A stretch of DNA of 64,000 nucleotides from Phytophthora colocasiae (GCA_018806915.1 JAGKQI010000089.1:310001-374000); one strand, 5' to 3'; counted from the stretch's first letter, positions 51,101-62,774 are shown. Translations and numbers: made by a program. The notes: generated by a model from the letters alone, not told the origin.

Positions 51101-54023
51101 CGACCGGACTCGACCGTACGTGATCATCCCACATGCAAATGCTTGGGCGGCTTGCGCTGTCTTGGGCCAGGAGTATGATGGTGTAATCCATCCGGTCAGA
51201 TATACCGGTCGCGTTCTAAACGACTCTGAACTGCGATATCACATTGCGGAAAAGGAGGTCATCGCAATACTGAGAGTACTCCAAGTTTTCCGGACGCTGG
51301 TTGAACAGTCCAAGTTGATCGTGTACACACGGTACTCCGTCTTGAAGTGGGTTATCAATTCCAAGTCGGCGGATGGACGGTGTGTACCCTGGGGACTCAC
51401 ACTGTCCCACTGGAATTTGGACATTCGGAAGGTCCAACGGGATGAAGATGGTTTAGCGGCCATTATGGGCGCCGGAATCACTCCTCGTGAACACTTGGAC
51501 GAAATCTCGGAGTCGTTGATTCCACTGAAGGGACGCATCCGGAAACCACCAGTGATGAGTATCGAGATGTTGGAGTCCGACTACGAAGGCGTTGTTCTGA
51601 GTTTCGACGGAGCTGCCAAGACCTCCAACCGGAAGGGCAGTTGTGGATGCATCCTTTGGAAGTTACCCGGTTGGACTATCCTCGAGGCTCGAGGTTTCAT
51701 CTTGGAAGATGTCACCGTGAACGATGCCGAGTACCACGGCCTTCTGAAAGGTATGCGGATGGCGTCCGATCGGAAGGTCCAAGAGTTAGTTATCGTTGGA
51801 GATTCTCGGATCGTGATTCAACAAGTTCAGGGTCTGATCAACTGCAATCAACCGCACCTCCAAAAACACCTTGCGGAGGCGGAGGTTTTGAAGGCAAAGT
51901 TCCAGAGGGTCCGACTGGTGCATCTCAAGCGAGACTACAACCAGGCCGCCGACTATCTCACTTCCAAGACTTTACTCTTGGGAGCGTCATGGGATGTCGA
52001 GGATGAAAGTGACCTACGTCATTTGGAGTACGTATCCAAGATTCCGGAAAAGTTGATGAAGCCTGAGGTTCCGGAAGTCAAGATCACTCCAAAAGACAAC
52101 GGACCAGTTGAACCTCCGGATGGTCATACTCTGAAAGATGAACCGCCAGATGATCAGTCTTCAAGTTCTGTGCGCATGAGTGCCCAGGGGCCAGCGGACG
52201 ACTTCCAAGTTGGTGGAAGCTCAGATGACAATTCTCCGGTTGGAGAAAATCTCACTGGATCAGAATCTGCCCCCCTGACGTTCGCCGCCCGAGTCATGGC
52301 TGCGATAGCTCAGAATGATGATGAACCGGTTGGACGCCCAGATGGACCTCCAATGGGGCCACTGGAGTTCCAGGCAGAGCGATGGCGGAGGATCAAGGTC
52401 CACCAAGACGCTGACGAGTACTTGTCTGAGCTGAAGTCATTTCTGAAAGGAGAGTTCCAACGGTTCTCCCCCCGGAGACTCCGAAAGATTGCCAAGGTCG
52501 CAGACCTGTTCACGTTGGACAGTCGAGATGTGCTGTACCGGATGACTACTGTCACCCAGAAGCGCCCACGCGATTTTTTGGGTGATTTGAGGTTGGTTGT
52601 TCCAGAGTCACTCCGGTCGGATATGCTACATTATGCCCATGAGGATTTCCAAGGTGGTCACCAAGGTATCCGTCGGACTCACGAAAAGTTACTCTTGGAG
52701 TTCTACTGGCCTGGAATGTATGCGGATGTTGAACGGCATGTGAAGGAGTGTGTGGATTGTGCCAGTGGAAAGGGACGGCCTCCAAATGGAGGACCGTCGC
52801 CTGGAAACATCGAACCGGCATATCCATTCCATGTGGTGTCGATGGATTTCGTCACTCATCTTCCGAAGTCGGCTCGTGGGAATACGTTCTTATTATTGTT
52901 CCAAGATATGTTCTCCGGATATGTCATGTGCAAACCAATGAGTTAAACGACTGCCCAAGATGTTGCTGAAGTCTACGAGCAAGTGGTCTTCCAAAAGTTA
53001 GGTGCCAGTTCGATGATCCGACATGACCAAGATCCAAGGTTCATGAGTGCGGTGTTCGGATGTTTCCGAAATCTACTTGGAAGTCTCCAACGGGCTACCT
53101 TGGGATATCGCCCTCAGGCGAACGGTCAACAAGAACGGTCAGTCCAAACGGTCGTCCGAAGTATCCGAGGTTACATCATGGAAGCGGATCAGTCCGACTG
53201 GGACGACCATGTTGAACGGTTGATGTTCGCTTTGAACACTTCGTTCGATGCCACCCGGTTGGAGACTCCCTTTTACTTGGTGCACGGCTGGGACGCCCGG
53301 AGTACGATTTCGGCAATGTTGGGTCCAAAGGCCAATAGCCTTCCGGAGCGCACAGCCTATGAGTGGAGACGTAGTGTGCAACGTGACTACAGTTACGCTG
53401 TTGCGTTCGCTGAAGATCTCCAAAAGAAGGCCAAGAGGCGCCGGTCGGAGGTCCAAACGCAAAAGTGGAAGGAACTGTCCGACCGGTTGAAGTCCGGGTT
53501 CGAAAAGGGAGATTCAGTCTGGCTGTACATTCCGAAGGTTCAAACGGGACTTAGTCGAAAATTGGCTCACATGTGGCATGGACCTTTCCGGATTGAAGAG
53601 GTGCACGATGACTTCCGAGTGAAGCTCAAGGTTGAGGACACGGGTTACCGTGTCAACCCTTGGGTCCACATCAGTCGCCTGAAGCCACGAGCCATCTTTC
53701 CGAAACGTTCAACCGTGGAAGTCCAACCGGACGATAACGATGATTTCGACGCTGCCTTGCTTCCCGAAGACAGTTGGGAACCGGATGTTGGAAACAACGA
53801 GTATGAGGTCGAAAAGATCTTGGATCTCCGATGGTCCAAGCGGACCCGAACTTCCAAAAGAGTCCGAGAGTATCAGGTCAAGTGGAAAGGTTACGACGAA
53901 CCAGAATGGCTACCTGTGTCGCAACTCAGCTGCGGTGCCCTGCTCTATGAGTTCAATCAAGGAGCAAGAGCGCGGGTGAGATTCCAAGCGATGCAGGCAG
54001 GGGACGATCATCCCCGGGCTTAG
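48153..54023 (+). pseudogene. pol: pol of element B, one frameshift and one stop
   Basis: Protease: ILLDSGASVSML (DSG instead of DTG) and 'NIGEGVDVLLGMDFM', before a frameshift at about 48770. The next frame runs to TAA at 52944-52946 and contains RT (SLDMASGFWAIRM, SYIDDIAHG), a first RNase H with lost aspartates (PHANAWAACAV, YTRYSVLKW), a second RNase H with full motifs (LSFDGAAKTS, VNDAEYHGLL, VIVGDSRIVI, NQAADYLTSK), and the integrase zinc site. After the stop, which replaces a sense codon in MCKPMS-TTAQDV, the frame goes on with integrase (RHDQDPRF, QANGQQERS), a GPY/F-like part and the chromodomain (YQVKWKGYDEPEWLPVSQL) to the stop at 54023. Domain order and the RT insertion are as in A. 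Confidence 0.93.
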
Positions 54024-54319
54024 ACGTCCAACAAGTCTTATGGCATGTTAGACGTCCGGGTGGTGTGACTATTGGAACTGTTACGACGGACATTGATTTG
54101 ATTTTGATTGTACCTTTTGGAGTTTTCGAGTGACTGTGGAGATGTTAGAGATTGGAGTTTTCGAATGGTGAAAATTGGAGACGAGATGGCGAGCTATGAC
54201 GAGATGGAACAGTGATGGAAATGAAGGTGAGTGTATTCTGGATGATTAATGTGGGGTCACTACGTATGAAATATGCAAGGCTACGAAGGCATCCAGATGG
54301 AGAACACTCGCTTGGACTT
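54024..54319. other. Convergent spacer between pol and antisense ORF (element B)
   Basis: 296 bp without an ORF. It has purine-rich repeats of the kind GAGATGGCGAGCTATGACGA. It matches the position of 16426-16810 in element A. Confidence 0.6.
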
Positions 54320-57089
54320 TCATAGTGCCCACAGGTCAGAGAACTTCACGCGTTGTCCGGCCGGAATCAACTTGGCACGAACGTCTGGTGGGAGGTGCGC
54401 AATGCGCTCCTTGTCCGACTTGGAATGGCTCCATTGGGCTCGTCCAGGTTCACGCTTGTCCAAGATCTTCAACTGCTCTTGGACAGTATACGGCGCCGAA
54501 GTGTCCGGGTTGACGTGCTTTGGATCCATGAGAATCCAGTGGCACAGCTTGTGCGGGTACGCCCAGATGCCAGGCTCCATCCAAAGTGAGTACGGGATGT
54601 CGGGATCCAGCTCCATTTGGAGTGCGAGAACGCGCTTCCGGAAGGACGCTTGGTGGTTCGATCGATCATTCTGCATCTGACGTACGAGAGCGGGAGCATC
54701 GGCCGAACCATCCAATGTCAACCAGTGACCAGCGTTCCAGAACGACCGGACATTCCGTGAGACGAACTTGATCCACCGACCCAATGCTTCCACCGTGTCG
54801 TCCGAGAGGTCATCGCGCTTGTGAAAGAAGAACGTTTGGGTCCGGTTGGAGAACATCTCACTCCAAGGTGCGTCCGCCATGAGCTGCTGGATCTTTGAGA
54901 ACTTGGCTGTCGAACGGGACTTCAAGATCTTGATGTCCCAACGATTGGGTGCGTAGTCCGGGAATCCAAACGTCTGGAGCGACATCCCATACATGGGGTC
55001 CCCACGCTTCACCCGGACTCCGTAGTGCAGCCACGACTTGTTCTCGTCGTCCGGGCTCTCGATCACTTCTTTCTCCGACTGGGTAAGGTCTTCGTAGTCC
55101 TTCCGAGCGAGAGCCGTCCGGCTTCTTGGAGGATTTCGGCGTGGCAGGTGTGCTGCTGGAGCTCAGACGACGGCGTGCAGAACGTGGAGGAGGAGTCTTG
55201 ATATCTTCCTCCTCTTCTTCTTCTTCGGCATTTCCGTCGTCGTCCGGGTGGAAGTCCTCGTCCTTGGACTTGTCATCCTTGTCTTCGACCAGAGCTTCAG
55301 GATCGGGATCTTCTTCAACTCCAGACTCGCCTTCCACCATTGGACCCCAGAACTCCGGCTGAACATCTTGCTCCACGAGATTAGCCAGAATGGCATCGGC
55401 CATACTGAAGTAGCGGCGAGGGACGTACTTTGTCCAGTGGACGTCGTCCAGTGCGTTCCAGTACATCATCCGGACAAGCATCGAGAGGAGAACATCCAAC
55501 TGGAAGCCAAAGTGAGCCGAGCGATCATCGTTCAGCCATTCGATCACAGTTGGAAACGGGACGCCCGTGCGAATCAGCATCTGGACGTCCAAACGGAGAT
55601 CCTCCCAAGCAACCGGGTGATCTGCCAGAGACTTCCGAGCCTTCTCCACACTCCAAGACAACGGGTACTTGTCGGAGAGACAGTCTTCGTTAGAGTGAGC
55701 AATCCACCCCTCGGGTCGCTCTTGAACCTCCTCTGGAGCCTTTCTAGACTTCTTGCGGCGCTTGGAGCTTGAAGGTCCGGCTGGAGGTCTAGATCGCTTC
55801 TTGGAAGACGACGAACCGGAAGACTTGGACGAATCCTTCGTCAGGTCAATCTCGTCGCCGGCCGGAGGATCGCTCTCCTTGGATTCATCACCGTCTTCCG
55901 AACGAGGAAGTTGCGTGAATGGCGGGAACGTGTGCCGAGTGTCATCTGGAGTCAACACAGTATTCATGGTACGCCAGGACGACGGCACTGGGACCCCATC
56001 ACGAAAGTGAATCAAAAGTTCCAAGAGACGCTCCCAGTTCAACTGGAGTTCCGAATTTCCATTTCCACCGTGACCGAGAAAGTTCATGAGTCCAACTGGA
56101 CTGAAGGATTGACGAGACTTGGCGGCGGCTAGTTGCTGTTGCAGATCTCGAACCTGACGCTGGAGACTTTGCTTGTCGCGCTTGTGTTCTTGGATGAGCT
56201 GTAAAGTGTCAGCTCGGAAGTTCTGCACGAGTTCCTCTTTCTCGGCTGCCGACATCGATACAAGCCGTTCCAGGGCTTGAATTTTCAGCTGAGACTCACG
56301 TTTCAAGTTGTCCAAGGAATCTTGGACAGCCAGTGCATCCGTCACCGCCGCGTCTGTATCTTCGAGCAGTGTCTGGTTCCGGGAGAGCTTCTGGATGACG
56401 CGACGAAGGAGAGAGACCGTCCCGAACACGCGACGCGCGAGACCTTCGGGTTCGAACTGCGTCAGGATAGACGCAAATTCCCGTCGGACCAGCAGGTTGT
56501 TCATCTCGGAATCCAGGGCATCCCCATCCAGAGGACGACCTCGGGGCACCAGCACGCGATAGTCCAAGTTCACTTTATCATCGAAGAACTGGAACAACTC
56601 GGACTTCTCTGCAGTTGACAGACTCTCCAGCTGGACCATGCCCTCCAGACCACCATACCCATCTTGGACGAAGACACCAGGCTCCAAGTGGCGATCTGCC
56701 AATGGGACTCCAGCGATACGGACGCGCTCGTCGGAGCTCATGTCCTCCAAAGTGTAATGACCGGGCCCCAACGTGAGAGTGGACACAGCCTTGCGCTTGA
56801 ACAATCCGACGCTGGAGGCCTCTCTGATGGTCACGAGCGAGCCAGGTACCTTCGCCGTGTCTGGGAAAGGAGGTGCAGGAGTCTCCGACACGTGGCCGCT
56901 GCCGTCGTCCTCCTCCCTGAAGTCATCCTCAGCCGTGGAACCGCCGGGAGCCGCTCCGGCAGACACTTCCGTGCCGCCACCACTGTCGTCGTTGGCGCCA
57001 GTCGCTGCAGGAGCATCGGAAGATGCGCGCGAAGGCGAGGCGCCTGTCGCAGGTGCGTCGGACGCCGAGGCGCTGCTTGGGGTCGCCAT
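54320..57089 (-). pseudogene. Conserved antisense ORF of element B, about 920 codons, one frameshift
   Basis: ATG at 57089 (MATPSSASASDAP). Order as in element A: Ala/Ser/Gly-rich start; 'VPLADRHLEPGVFVQDGYGG' and 'LEGMVQLESLSTAEKSELFQ'; a helical part (EFASILTQFEPEGLARRVFG); a long coiled coil; 'WERLLELLIHFRDGVPVPSS'; basic Lys/Arg/Ser linker; WLNDDRSAHF and 'MLVRMMYWNALDDVHWTKYV'; an acidic stretch; then after a frameshift near 55105 the C-terminal domain (WLHYGVRVK, FGFPDYAPNR, AGHWLTLDG) to the stop at 54320. Retention of one homologous coding frame opposite to pol in two distant families argues for function. No known domain is recognised. Confidence 0.82.
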
Positions 57090-57439
57090 CGATGCGTTTA
57101 AGAGCTTGGAAATCGGGTTATGATTGGCGAACTGCCGTTTGGATTTAATTTGAGTCTTGATTGGGTAACTTGGGACGGGGCGCAGAAAGGAAGCGACCTC
57201 CGCCAGTTGAAGAACGGAGTTGGAGTTTGCTGAGAAAGGAGATCTTCTGTTGTACTGAACTTTCGTGGACACAAAGCTCCCGCCGGACTGATCGACCGTT
57301 TTGGACTGAACATTCCGACCGAACCGACCTGAAGGTTTAGACCGACTGGGAGTTTTAGATGTCCAAGATGATGTCGCCCCACTTCGTCTCATCGTGTCCT
57401 TTCACCTCGAGAGTAAATTTCTTACTGAGAGCACATGAT
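57090..57439. other. Leader region of the antisense ORF, element B
   Basis: The minus-strand frame stays open upstream of ATG 57089 to 57392, but the sequence (MRRSGATSSW...) has no counterpart in element A. It may be untranslated or promoter sequence. Confidence 0.45.
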
Positions 57440-57451
57440 GAGAGGGACGGT
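57440..57451 (+). promoter_or_regulatory. Polypurine tract of element B
   Basis: GAGAGGGACGGT abuts the 3' LTR, matching AGGAGGGGCGGT of element A in position and in the final CGGT. Confidence 0.75.
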
Positions 57452-58965
57452 TGTGAAGATGTGGCTCCAGTTTTTACGGAGTAAATACCCCAGCTACGCT
57501 CTGATTGGCTCTGAAAGTACTATATTGGGACGCTGCGAGCCAAGGAGGATTGAATGGACGAAATAAATGTGGATTCCGGAGAGCCCAGGCGAAGTCAGTC
57601 CAAGATCTCCAGTTGGGACTCCAAGTGGTATATGTCCGGTTGGACGTACATACTCAAGTCAAGTGATTTCCTGGACTGCCGCCTTCTGCCCAGTTGACAG
57701 TTACCTGATTTCGAGATATTGGAGTTACTTTTGGATGTCTAAGTGGAAGATGGCTGTTTGGATTGAACAGGTCCAACCGGACCAGTCCAGATTTGTACCC
57801 AGAGTCCAACCGGATTAGCCCTGATTTGTACCCACAATCGGCCGTTGAAGATCCGACCATACTAGACCCAAGTGTTTTCCGACCGACCAAGACGACCGAC
57901 CATGATCTGTTCGGCACAGCTGGAATTCGGCCATGTTCTTCGGTGTTCTTCGGATGTGTCAGGTCGCCTCCGGATAAGCACGCCTCTACCTATAGTGAAA
58001 CCAAGTCTATTTTGCATGTTTAGCTTTACAACGGATAGTTATATATTAAAGAGAGTTCAATTTGCCACCAAGGGCGCAAGTGGAAGAGCGGGAGGTTTCC
58101 CATAAGCCACCACTGTGAGCACTGCCGACCAGCCTCGAAGTCGAGGGCTCGGAGTCAGCGAACAAGCGTCAGGCCGCGTCGACTATCGTCACCGCCGCGT
58201 GAATCTCCGCCAGGTTAAGACCAAGTTGGGAAGGTGATCCGGGCGGCGATTCCTGGGCGTGACCCCTCCCATTTCATATCCCGGTTGGACATTCCAAACG
58301 GTCGTTTGGTTTGTACATTTCATATTACAACTGCGTTTTAGGAGGTTATTAGTAGTCACCCCTGAAATTGATTGATTGACTGCTGTGTGATTGGACTGTA
58401 TTTGTGTGTGTGTATTTTGGAGTGCTCTATAGTATTCCTGGTATACTTGGATAATTGTCTTCTGGGAGTCCAAGTGGACTTGCCAGAAGTGGTGCGCTAA
58501 AGGACCCTGGATTGTGCCAGTGTCCCGGTTGGAGTGTCCAACGTCGTACTGGCATTTGGAGTGCCCACCGCTCAAGGGCCGGAAAGAATAAGAAGCGGCT
58601 GTATATTTGCATTTAACTCTCTTGTATATTGGTTATCTGTTGTTGGAAGGCTTTGCTAATAGTCTCTCACCTGCATTCAGACTCAACCACTGCATTTGGA
58701 AGTGCATTAGCACTCTACATCTGGATCCAGTCAAGCTTTTGGAAGTAACTCATCCAGGTGGAACTCCTCGCGTTCGAAGACAAACGACACCTACGAGGGT
58801 AGTCACAAGGTCACACGCCAACCCTCTTTCCGGATACCCATTTGGATCCCGGTTGGAGGTTCTGACTTTCGTTAGTCTGACCGGACATCTTTCCAGTCGG
58901 ACTTATTTTCCGGAAGACACGCTATACGCACCTGGGCGGGAAAAGTGTTCACCCACTTCGCCACA
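57452..58965 (+). repeat. 3' LTR of element B (1514 bp)
   Basis: About 99% like the 5' LTR; I count roughly fifteen differences by eye (for example GCCCCAG/GCTCCAG, CACTATG/CACTGTG, CCCCGGG/CCCTGG). Followed by the target duplication CCAG. Confidence 0.95.
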
Positions 58966-59052
58966 CCAGAACTGTGCAACCGCGCCTTTTGCCACTCACT
59001 GGTTCATCATCAACGTGCATTAGGTATGCTTGACATGGAAGTTGGTACATAA
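58966..59052 (+). pseudogene. Tc1/mariner-type transposase, last 27 codons
   Basis: Joins in frame to the part ending at 42217 through the CCAG target site. Reads ELCNRAFCHSLVHHQ and ends MLDMEVGT before TAA 59050-59052. The right TIR starts 52 bp later. Confidence 0.85.
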
Positions 59053-59104
59053 TAATTCCAATTAGATTTGACAATCAATGTTCTTTAAAAGGTATAAAGT
59101 ATAA

Positions 59105-59199
59105 CAGGTGTTTTTGATTTTCAGCGCGCGCTTTGTGAATTTGAGTGCGCATTGTTTGATTTCCAGTGCGCATTTTGTGAATAACGCCGTGCAATGGTG
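59105..59199 (-). repeat. Right terminal inverted repeat of the Tc1/mariner-type element
   Basis: Reverse complement of 41026-41120 with few mismatches, ending CAATGGTG before TA. Confidence 0.9.
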
Positions 59200-59227
59200 T
59201 AGTACGCAACTATGCTAACATACTCAT

Positions 59228-59609
59228 GAACCATGATCAGCTACCAACTATTAACGAAATAGTTACCAGGGGTGGGAAGCGACGGAACCGAAGGTATTCC
59301 ATTTCTCTCTGTCTCGTACCGTACAGCTGCCACAAGAGGCTCAAGTTCGACAGTCTTCTTCCTGTGTGCGTTTCAGCGGAAGGCAGCGTACGTATTAGCC
59401 CAAATGAACGAATTCAAGTACTCTAACTTCCTCAATTTAGAAATACGAGTTACAATGTTGTTCTACACATGATGTCGATGACTTCGTCGAGAGTTTGCCT
59501 GTACGGGAGATGTTTCTTCTAAATTGCGAATTTTGGGATGGAGACGACGCCTGCAAGCATAACTTGATCTGGATGATTCGCTGGCTCGATCTGTGAATGG
59601 AACTTTCAA
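59228..59609 (+). CDS. Possible spliced gene of unknown function
   Basis: ATG at 59228 opens a frame (MNHDQLPTINEIVTRG ... YSCHKRLKFDSLLPVCVSAE) that can be joined at a GTACGT donor (about 59387) to an acceptor CTCAATTTAG (about 59440), with CTAAC just before it. The joined frame continues KYELQCCSTHDVDDFV and 'CEFWDGDDACKHNLIWMIRW' to a TGA near 59595. Phase is kept across the 53-bp intron. No family is recognised. The Tc1/mariner-type element lies 28 bp upstream and may have cut off the promoter or an earlier exon. Confidence 0.4.
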
Positions 59610-59664
59610 AGGTACTCATCATACAACCGTAAATCACTGAGCCTATTTCCTAACATACAGTATT

Positions 59665-60064
59665 ACTTTTGGTTCAGATTGATCGGGACATGTTGCGCAG
59701 ACGGCTGGTGTTTTTGAAAGATTTCATTGATGAGAAAGGAAAAGAACTTGATGCCAGGTGGAACCACTGGGTTTGGCTGCGTCGGGATCCGTCTATTGAT
59801 CCCGAAAGGCTGCTTTTGATTGAGGCGCACTGCGAAAGTTTTGAGCGTGATCTCAACGGTGTTGAGGAGTTGTTCATCGTGATGAACGAGGTGGATATCA
59901 TTGCAGACAAGCGACGGTTTGATGATGTCTGGCAACCATGCCTGTGCGATAAATGTGTTTACTATCGGTCATCAGAATGGTTTGAAGACCAACCCGTTGA
60001 CCTGACATATGATGTCCTACCTCCTCGGGCTATATACCAACCGATCAAAGCATGGAGGTGGTAG
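59665..60064 (+). CDS. Hypothetical protein exon, about 131 codons
   Basis: An open frame with protein-like composition (MLRRRLVFLKDFIDEKGKEL, WNHWVWLRRDPSID, VEELFIVMNEVDIIADKRRF, two CxxC-type cysteines in CLCDKC) ends in IKAWRW at 60064. There is no good ATG at its start. The preceding CTAACATACAG looks like a 3' splice site, so this may be the last exon of the gene at 59228, although no phase-consistent donor without a stop was found. Unknown function. Confidence 0.45.
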
Positions 60065-60609
60065 CGTCGAAGTAACTAACCCAAGGTCATGCGCGATTAG
60101 CTATATCTCTATACGCCAAGTCCAAGCGGTGTAGACATCTCGGAGAAGTTCTTCACGATCCAGCCACATCATCATTGAGTAGATCATGTCTCACTACACT
60201 TAACGTGTATTTTGGACGCTCCATAAATCATCAAATTCGCTTTTTACTTTTCCTAACACCTCCACACGACATGCACTATGCACGTGGCTAGGGATATGTC
60301 ACGCATTCTTCTGGTTTATTTATTTATTTTTTTACTTTTTAGCGTTAGCAGAAGTACCGTGCGCTTGTGGTACATACGGTACTGCGGTAAGTGTCATATT
60401 CTAAGGAAACATTAACGTTAGCTCAAGGATTAAATATATTTACCAATCATCGGCCAATTTGGCTACACTATAAACAGGGACGACAAAGTAAACTCACACA
60501 AGCTGAAAAAGGTTTTCACTAGTAGTGACTAATCCCTAACTCAATTGCCTTCCGTGCTTGTCAAGATTAACAGCGGCATACAAGACGTGCCTCATACAAC
60601 GTAATGGCG
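60065..60609. other. Non-coding stretch, nothing recognised
   Basis: About 545 bp with AT-rich runs and no supported ORF or repeat. Confidence 0.5.
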
Positions 60610-62215
60610 ATAGACACAAGCTTTGTCTCTGCTGACTGATATAGCGATTATCAAATCACAATAAATAGTCACTTTTGAGTAAAATAAAGAAAAGGTCACC
60701 AGAAAAGGTTCTCAAGACAAATCCTGAACCGTCGCTTGACTACACCAATCAGCGTGTCAGGATCTCGGAATGCACTCGGATTGGCTGGGAGATCTTGGAC
60801 TTCAAACATAGAATCCAAACGATCTTCGCGCGCGAAATGTGGACTTCAACGTCCAAGCTTTCGCCCAGTGTCTTCGCTTTTGAATGAGTCAGCCAATCAG
60901 AATGCATTCCGAAATCCTGACACGCTGATTGGCTCGTATCTTCAACCCCACATTCATCTTGGCCCAGTCAAGTGAGATGCAGCGATAGCGATCTCAAACG
61001 CGCCAAAATGCAAACCCAGTTCATTTCCAATTTTTCCTGGATCTGCACGGACCCTCCCCACGACACGAGTCGCAGTACTGCCAGCCACCGTAAAACACCC
61101 GCCTCCTCCAGCTAACTGATCACAGTCGAGCTATGATCCTGCTCTCCGTACACCACGTCGATCCACGCTCTTCGACATGATGCTCGCAACACTGCTGAAG
61201 AATTATCCACCTATTGGCATCCACAACGGACGAGACGCTATACACCAAAGTGAACCATGCTATCTGCCATGCTGTCCGCGGCAACGATCACGACTCGCCA
61301 TCGATCACCATGCGCAATGGTTCTCACCTGCCGGTACCACCTTCGTGGAATGATGCTCGCTGCGTGCAACAAACCATCGAGCATTTCTTCGGCGATGCTG
61401 CGGGTACTTCCTCACGGAAAACGAGCTGCTTGATCTAGAATGAGTCTGTGGGCAACCTCAAACGCAACAAGGGCGAGATCTCGATGATGACTACAAGGCT
61501 TATACTGTTTTCGTGCTATCAGCACGCTTTCCTCCAGTTGCTCTGGTAAGCACTGTTTGCCATGTTGTGCCATATCAACCACGTGCTGCAACAATGGCTA
61601 TTCGTGTTGTTGATTTCGCTGAAGGATTCGTACCAAATGTGTTGACCGGTGAGCTGGTGACCCCTCGCCCCCTGTCCCTCTCCTCCACCCACACCTCAAA
61701 CACCACCACCACGACGATGTGAGCCTCTTACTTGCCAGGATGTTGTACAAGACCGTACCGGGTTGGTCGTCTTTAAATTGAGTGTTAAACGTTGCAGCCG
61801 AGATCGATCGTGGTGTGAGCCTGCTTGTGCCGCACTGAGAGTACGGTATTGCTGTTAGTTAGGGTGGTCGAGATGCAGTAGCGTTAATTATCAATTCATG
61901 TGCATTCAACATGATTATTTTTTTCACGGGTCATCAACGCAGTTTTTTATCGTATTTACAAAATCCATCAGAAGAGTAAGACTGAATTGTCGAACAGTGC
62001 TTAGGTTTAGATGTCCCGCTCACCTGTAGGCTCATTTGCTTACCCGCGCTGCCAGACATAGCCCAATGTCACGGACCACAACGCACTCAGCTTAGGGGCT
62101 CGAATGCGCCCCATGCACCGTGTTGGGGTTGGTGGAAGTGGCTGGGACGGCAAAGGGTTGCGTGGTGATGGGTGTAATCAATGTAAATGTTTTGTTGTTC
62201 TTAGCCACCGTAATG
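60610..62215 (-). repeat. Repeat R, copy R4
   Basis: Inverted copy of R with the longer end (CACAAGCTTTGTCTCTG). It has a 15-bp deletion and a 7-bp insertion near 61325-61350 and a few substitutions, so it is older or more diverged than the R2/R3 pair. The hairpin pair lies at 60745-60932. Confidence 0.85.
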
Positions 62216-62774
62216 TCACTAAGGTGGCTAAAACATTGTGATACTTCTGATTCTTCTTACCATTTATACTGGATATAACCAGAAGTACTGTGCACGACTA
62301 CATTGATGATGAAAAGCATCCGTAATGGTGGCCGCTAGATGGCGTACCTCGTAGGTGAGATGACGAAAATCTTGATACTGGAGCAAACTAGACCCACTTG
62401 ACATCTAAACAAACACATCAATGATGGCCAACTATTTCCCAGTCAACCCACTATAAATTTTGTCAGTATACATTTTAGTGGGATAATAATTGTGCCACGA
62501 CAAAATAAAAACAAATGATTGCTTCTGGACCAATAGTCTTGAATTAAGTATACAATGTAAACACAGCACTAATAATGGGTGCACTTCAGCTCTGTTCGCC
62601 AATACTTCCGAAACAACGATCCAGGGACCTGGCCGCACAAGACTTTTCTTTCCGCAGCTTTCTCTCCGCAACTATCAGAGGTTCTTTGAGCTTGTACAAG
62701 GTTGAAACTAATCGTAGGTTTCCTTTGCCAGAAAACAGCGAGAGAAAACCGGGCACGAATTTGATCTAGACGAT
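62216..62774 (-). pseudogene. Internally deleted piggyBac 3' end joined to R4
   Basis: Inverted copy of 30397-30916 and of 29819-29857. The two segments are fused at 62735-62740, so about 540 bp (29858-30396) including the C-terminal zinc domain start is deleted. The remaining minus-strand frame reads NRLDQIRARFSLA followed by FWQRKPTISF. The piggyBac end and R were thus duplicated together, in inverse orientation, 30 kb away. Confidence 0.85.

Larger units (their letters stand above)
42218..58965 (+). mobile_element. Complete Ty3/Gypsy LTR retrotransposon, element B (16.7 kb)
   Basis: LTRs of 1513 and 1514 bp (TGTGAAGATG...GCCACA) are flanked by the 4-bp target duplication CCAG (42214-42217 and 58966-58969). 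Order: 5' LTR, primer site, gag, gag-pol junction, pol, antisense ORF, polypurine tract, 3' LTR. The LTRs are about 99% alike by eye, so the insertion is recent but older than element A. gag has several frame breaks, pol has a frameshift and one stop, and the antisense ORF has one frameshift, so the copy is inactive. Its plan equals that of element A, but coding sequence and LTRs are strongly diverged. Confidence 0.95.
41026..59199 (+). mobile_element. Tc1/mariner-superfamily transposon split by element B (1.42 kb without it)
   Basis: Terminal inverted repeats of 95 bp (41026-41120 and 59105-59199, starting CACCATTGCACGGCGTTATT) are flanked by TA on both sides (41024-41025, 59200-59201), the standard Tc1/mariner target. 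One transposase gene lies inside. Removing element B and one CCAG copy leaves 1422 bp, a normal size for the family. Each TIR contains repeated segments of the type CACAAAGTGCGCGCTG. Confidence 0.92.
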
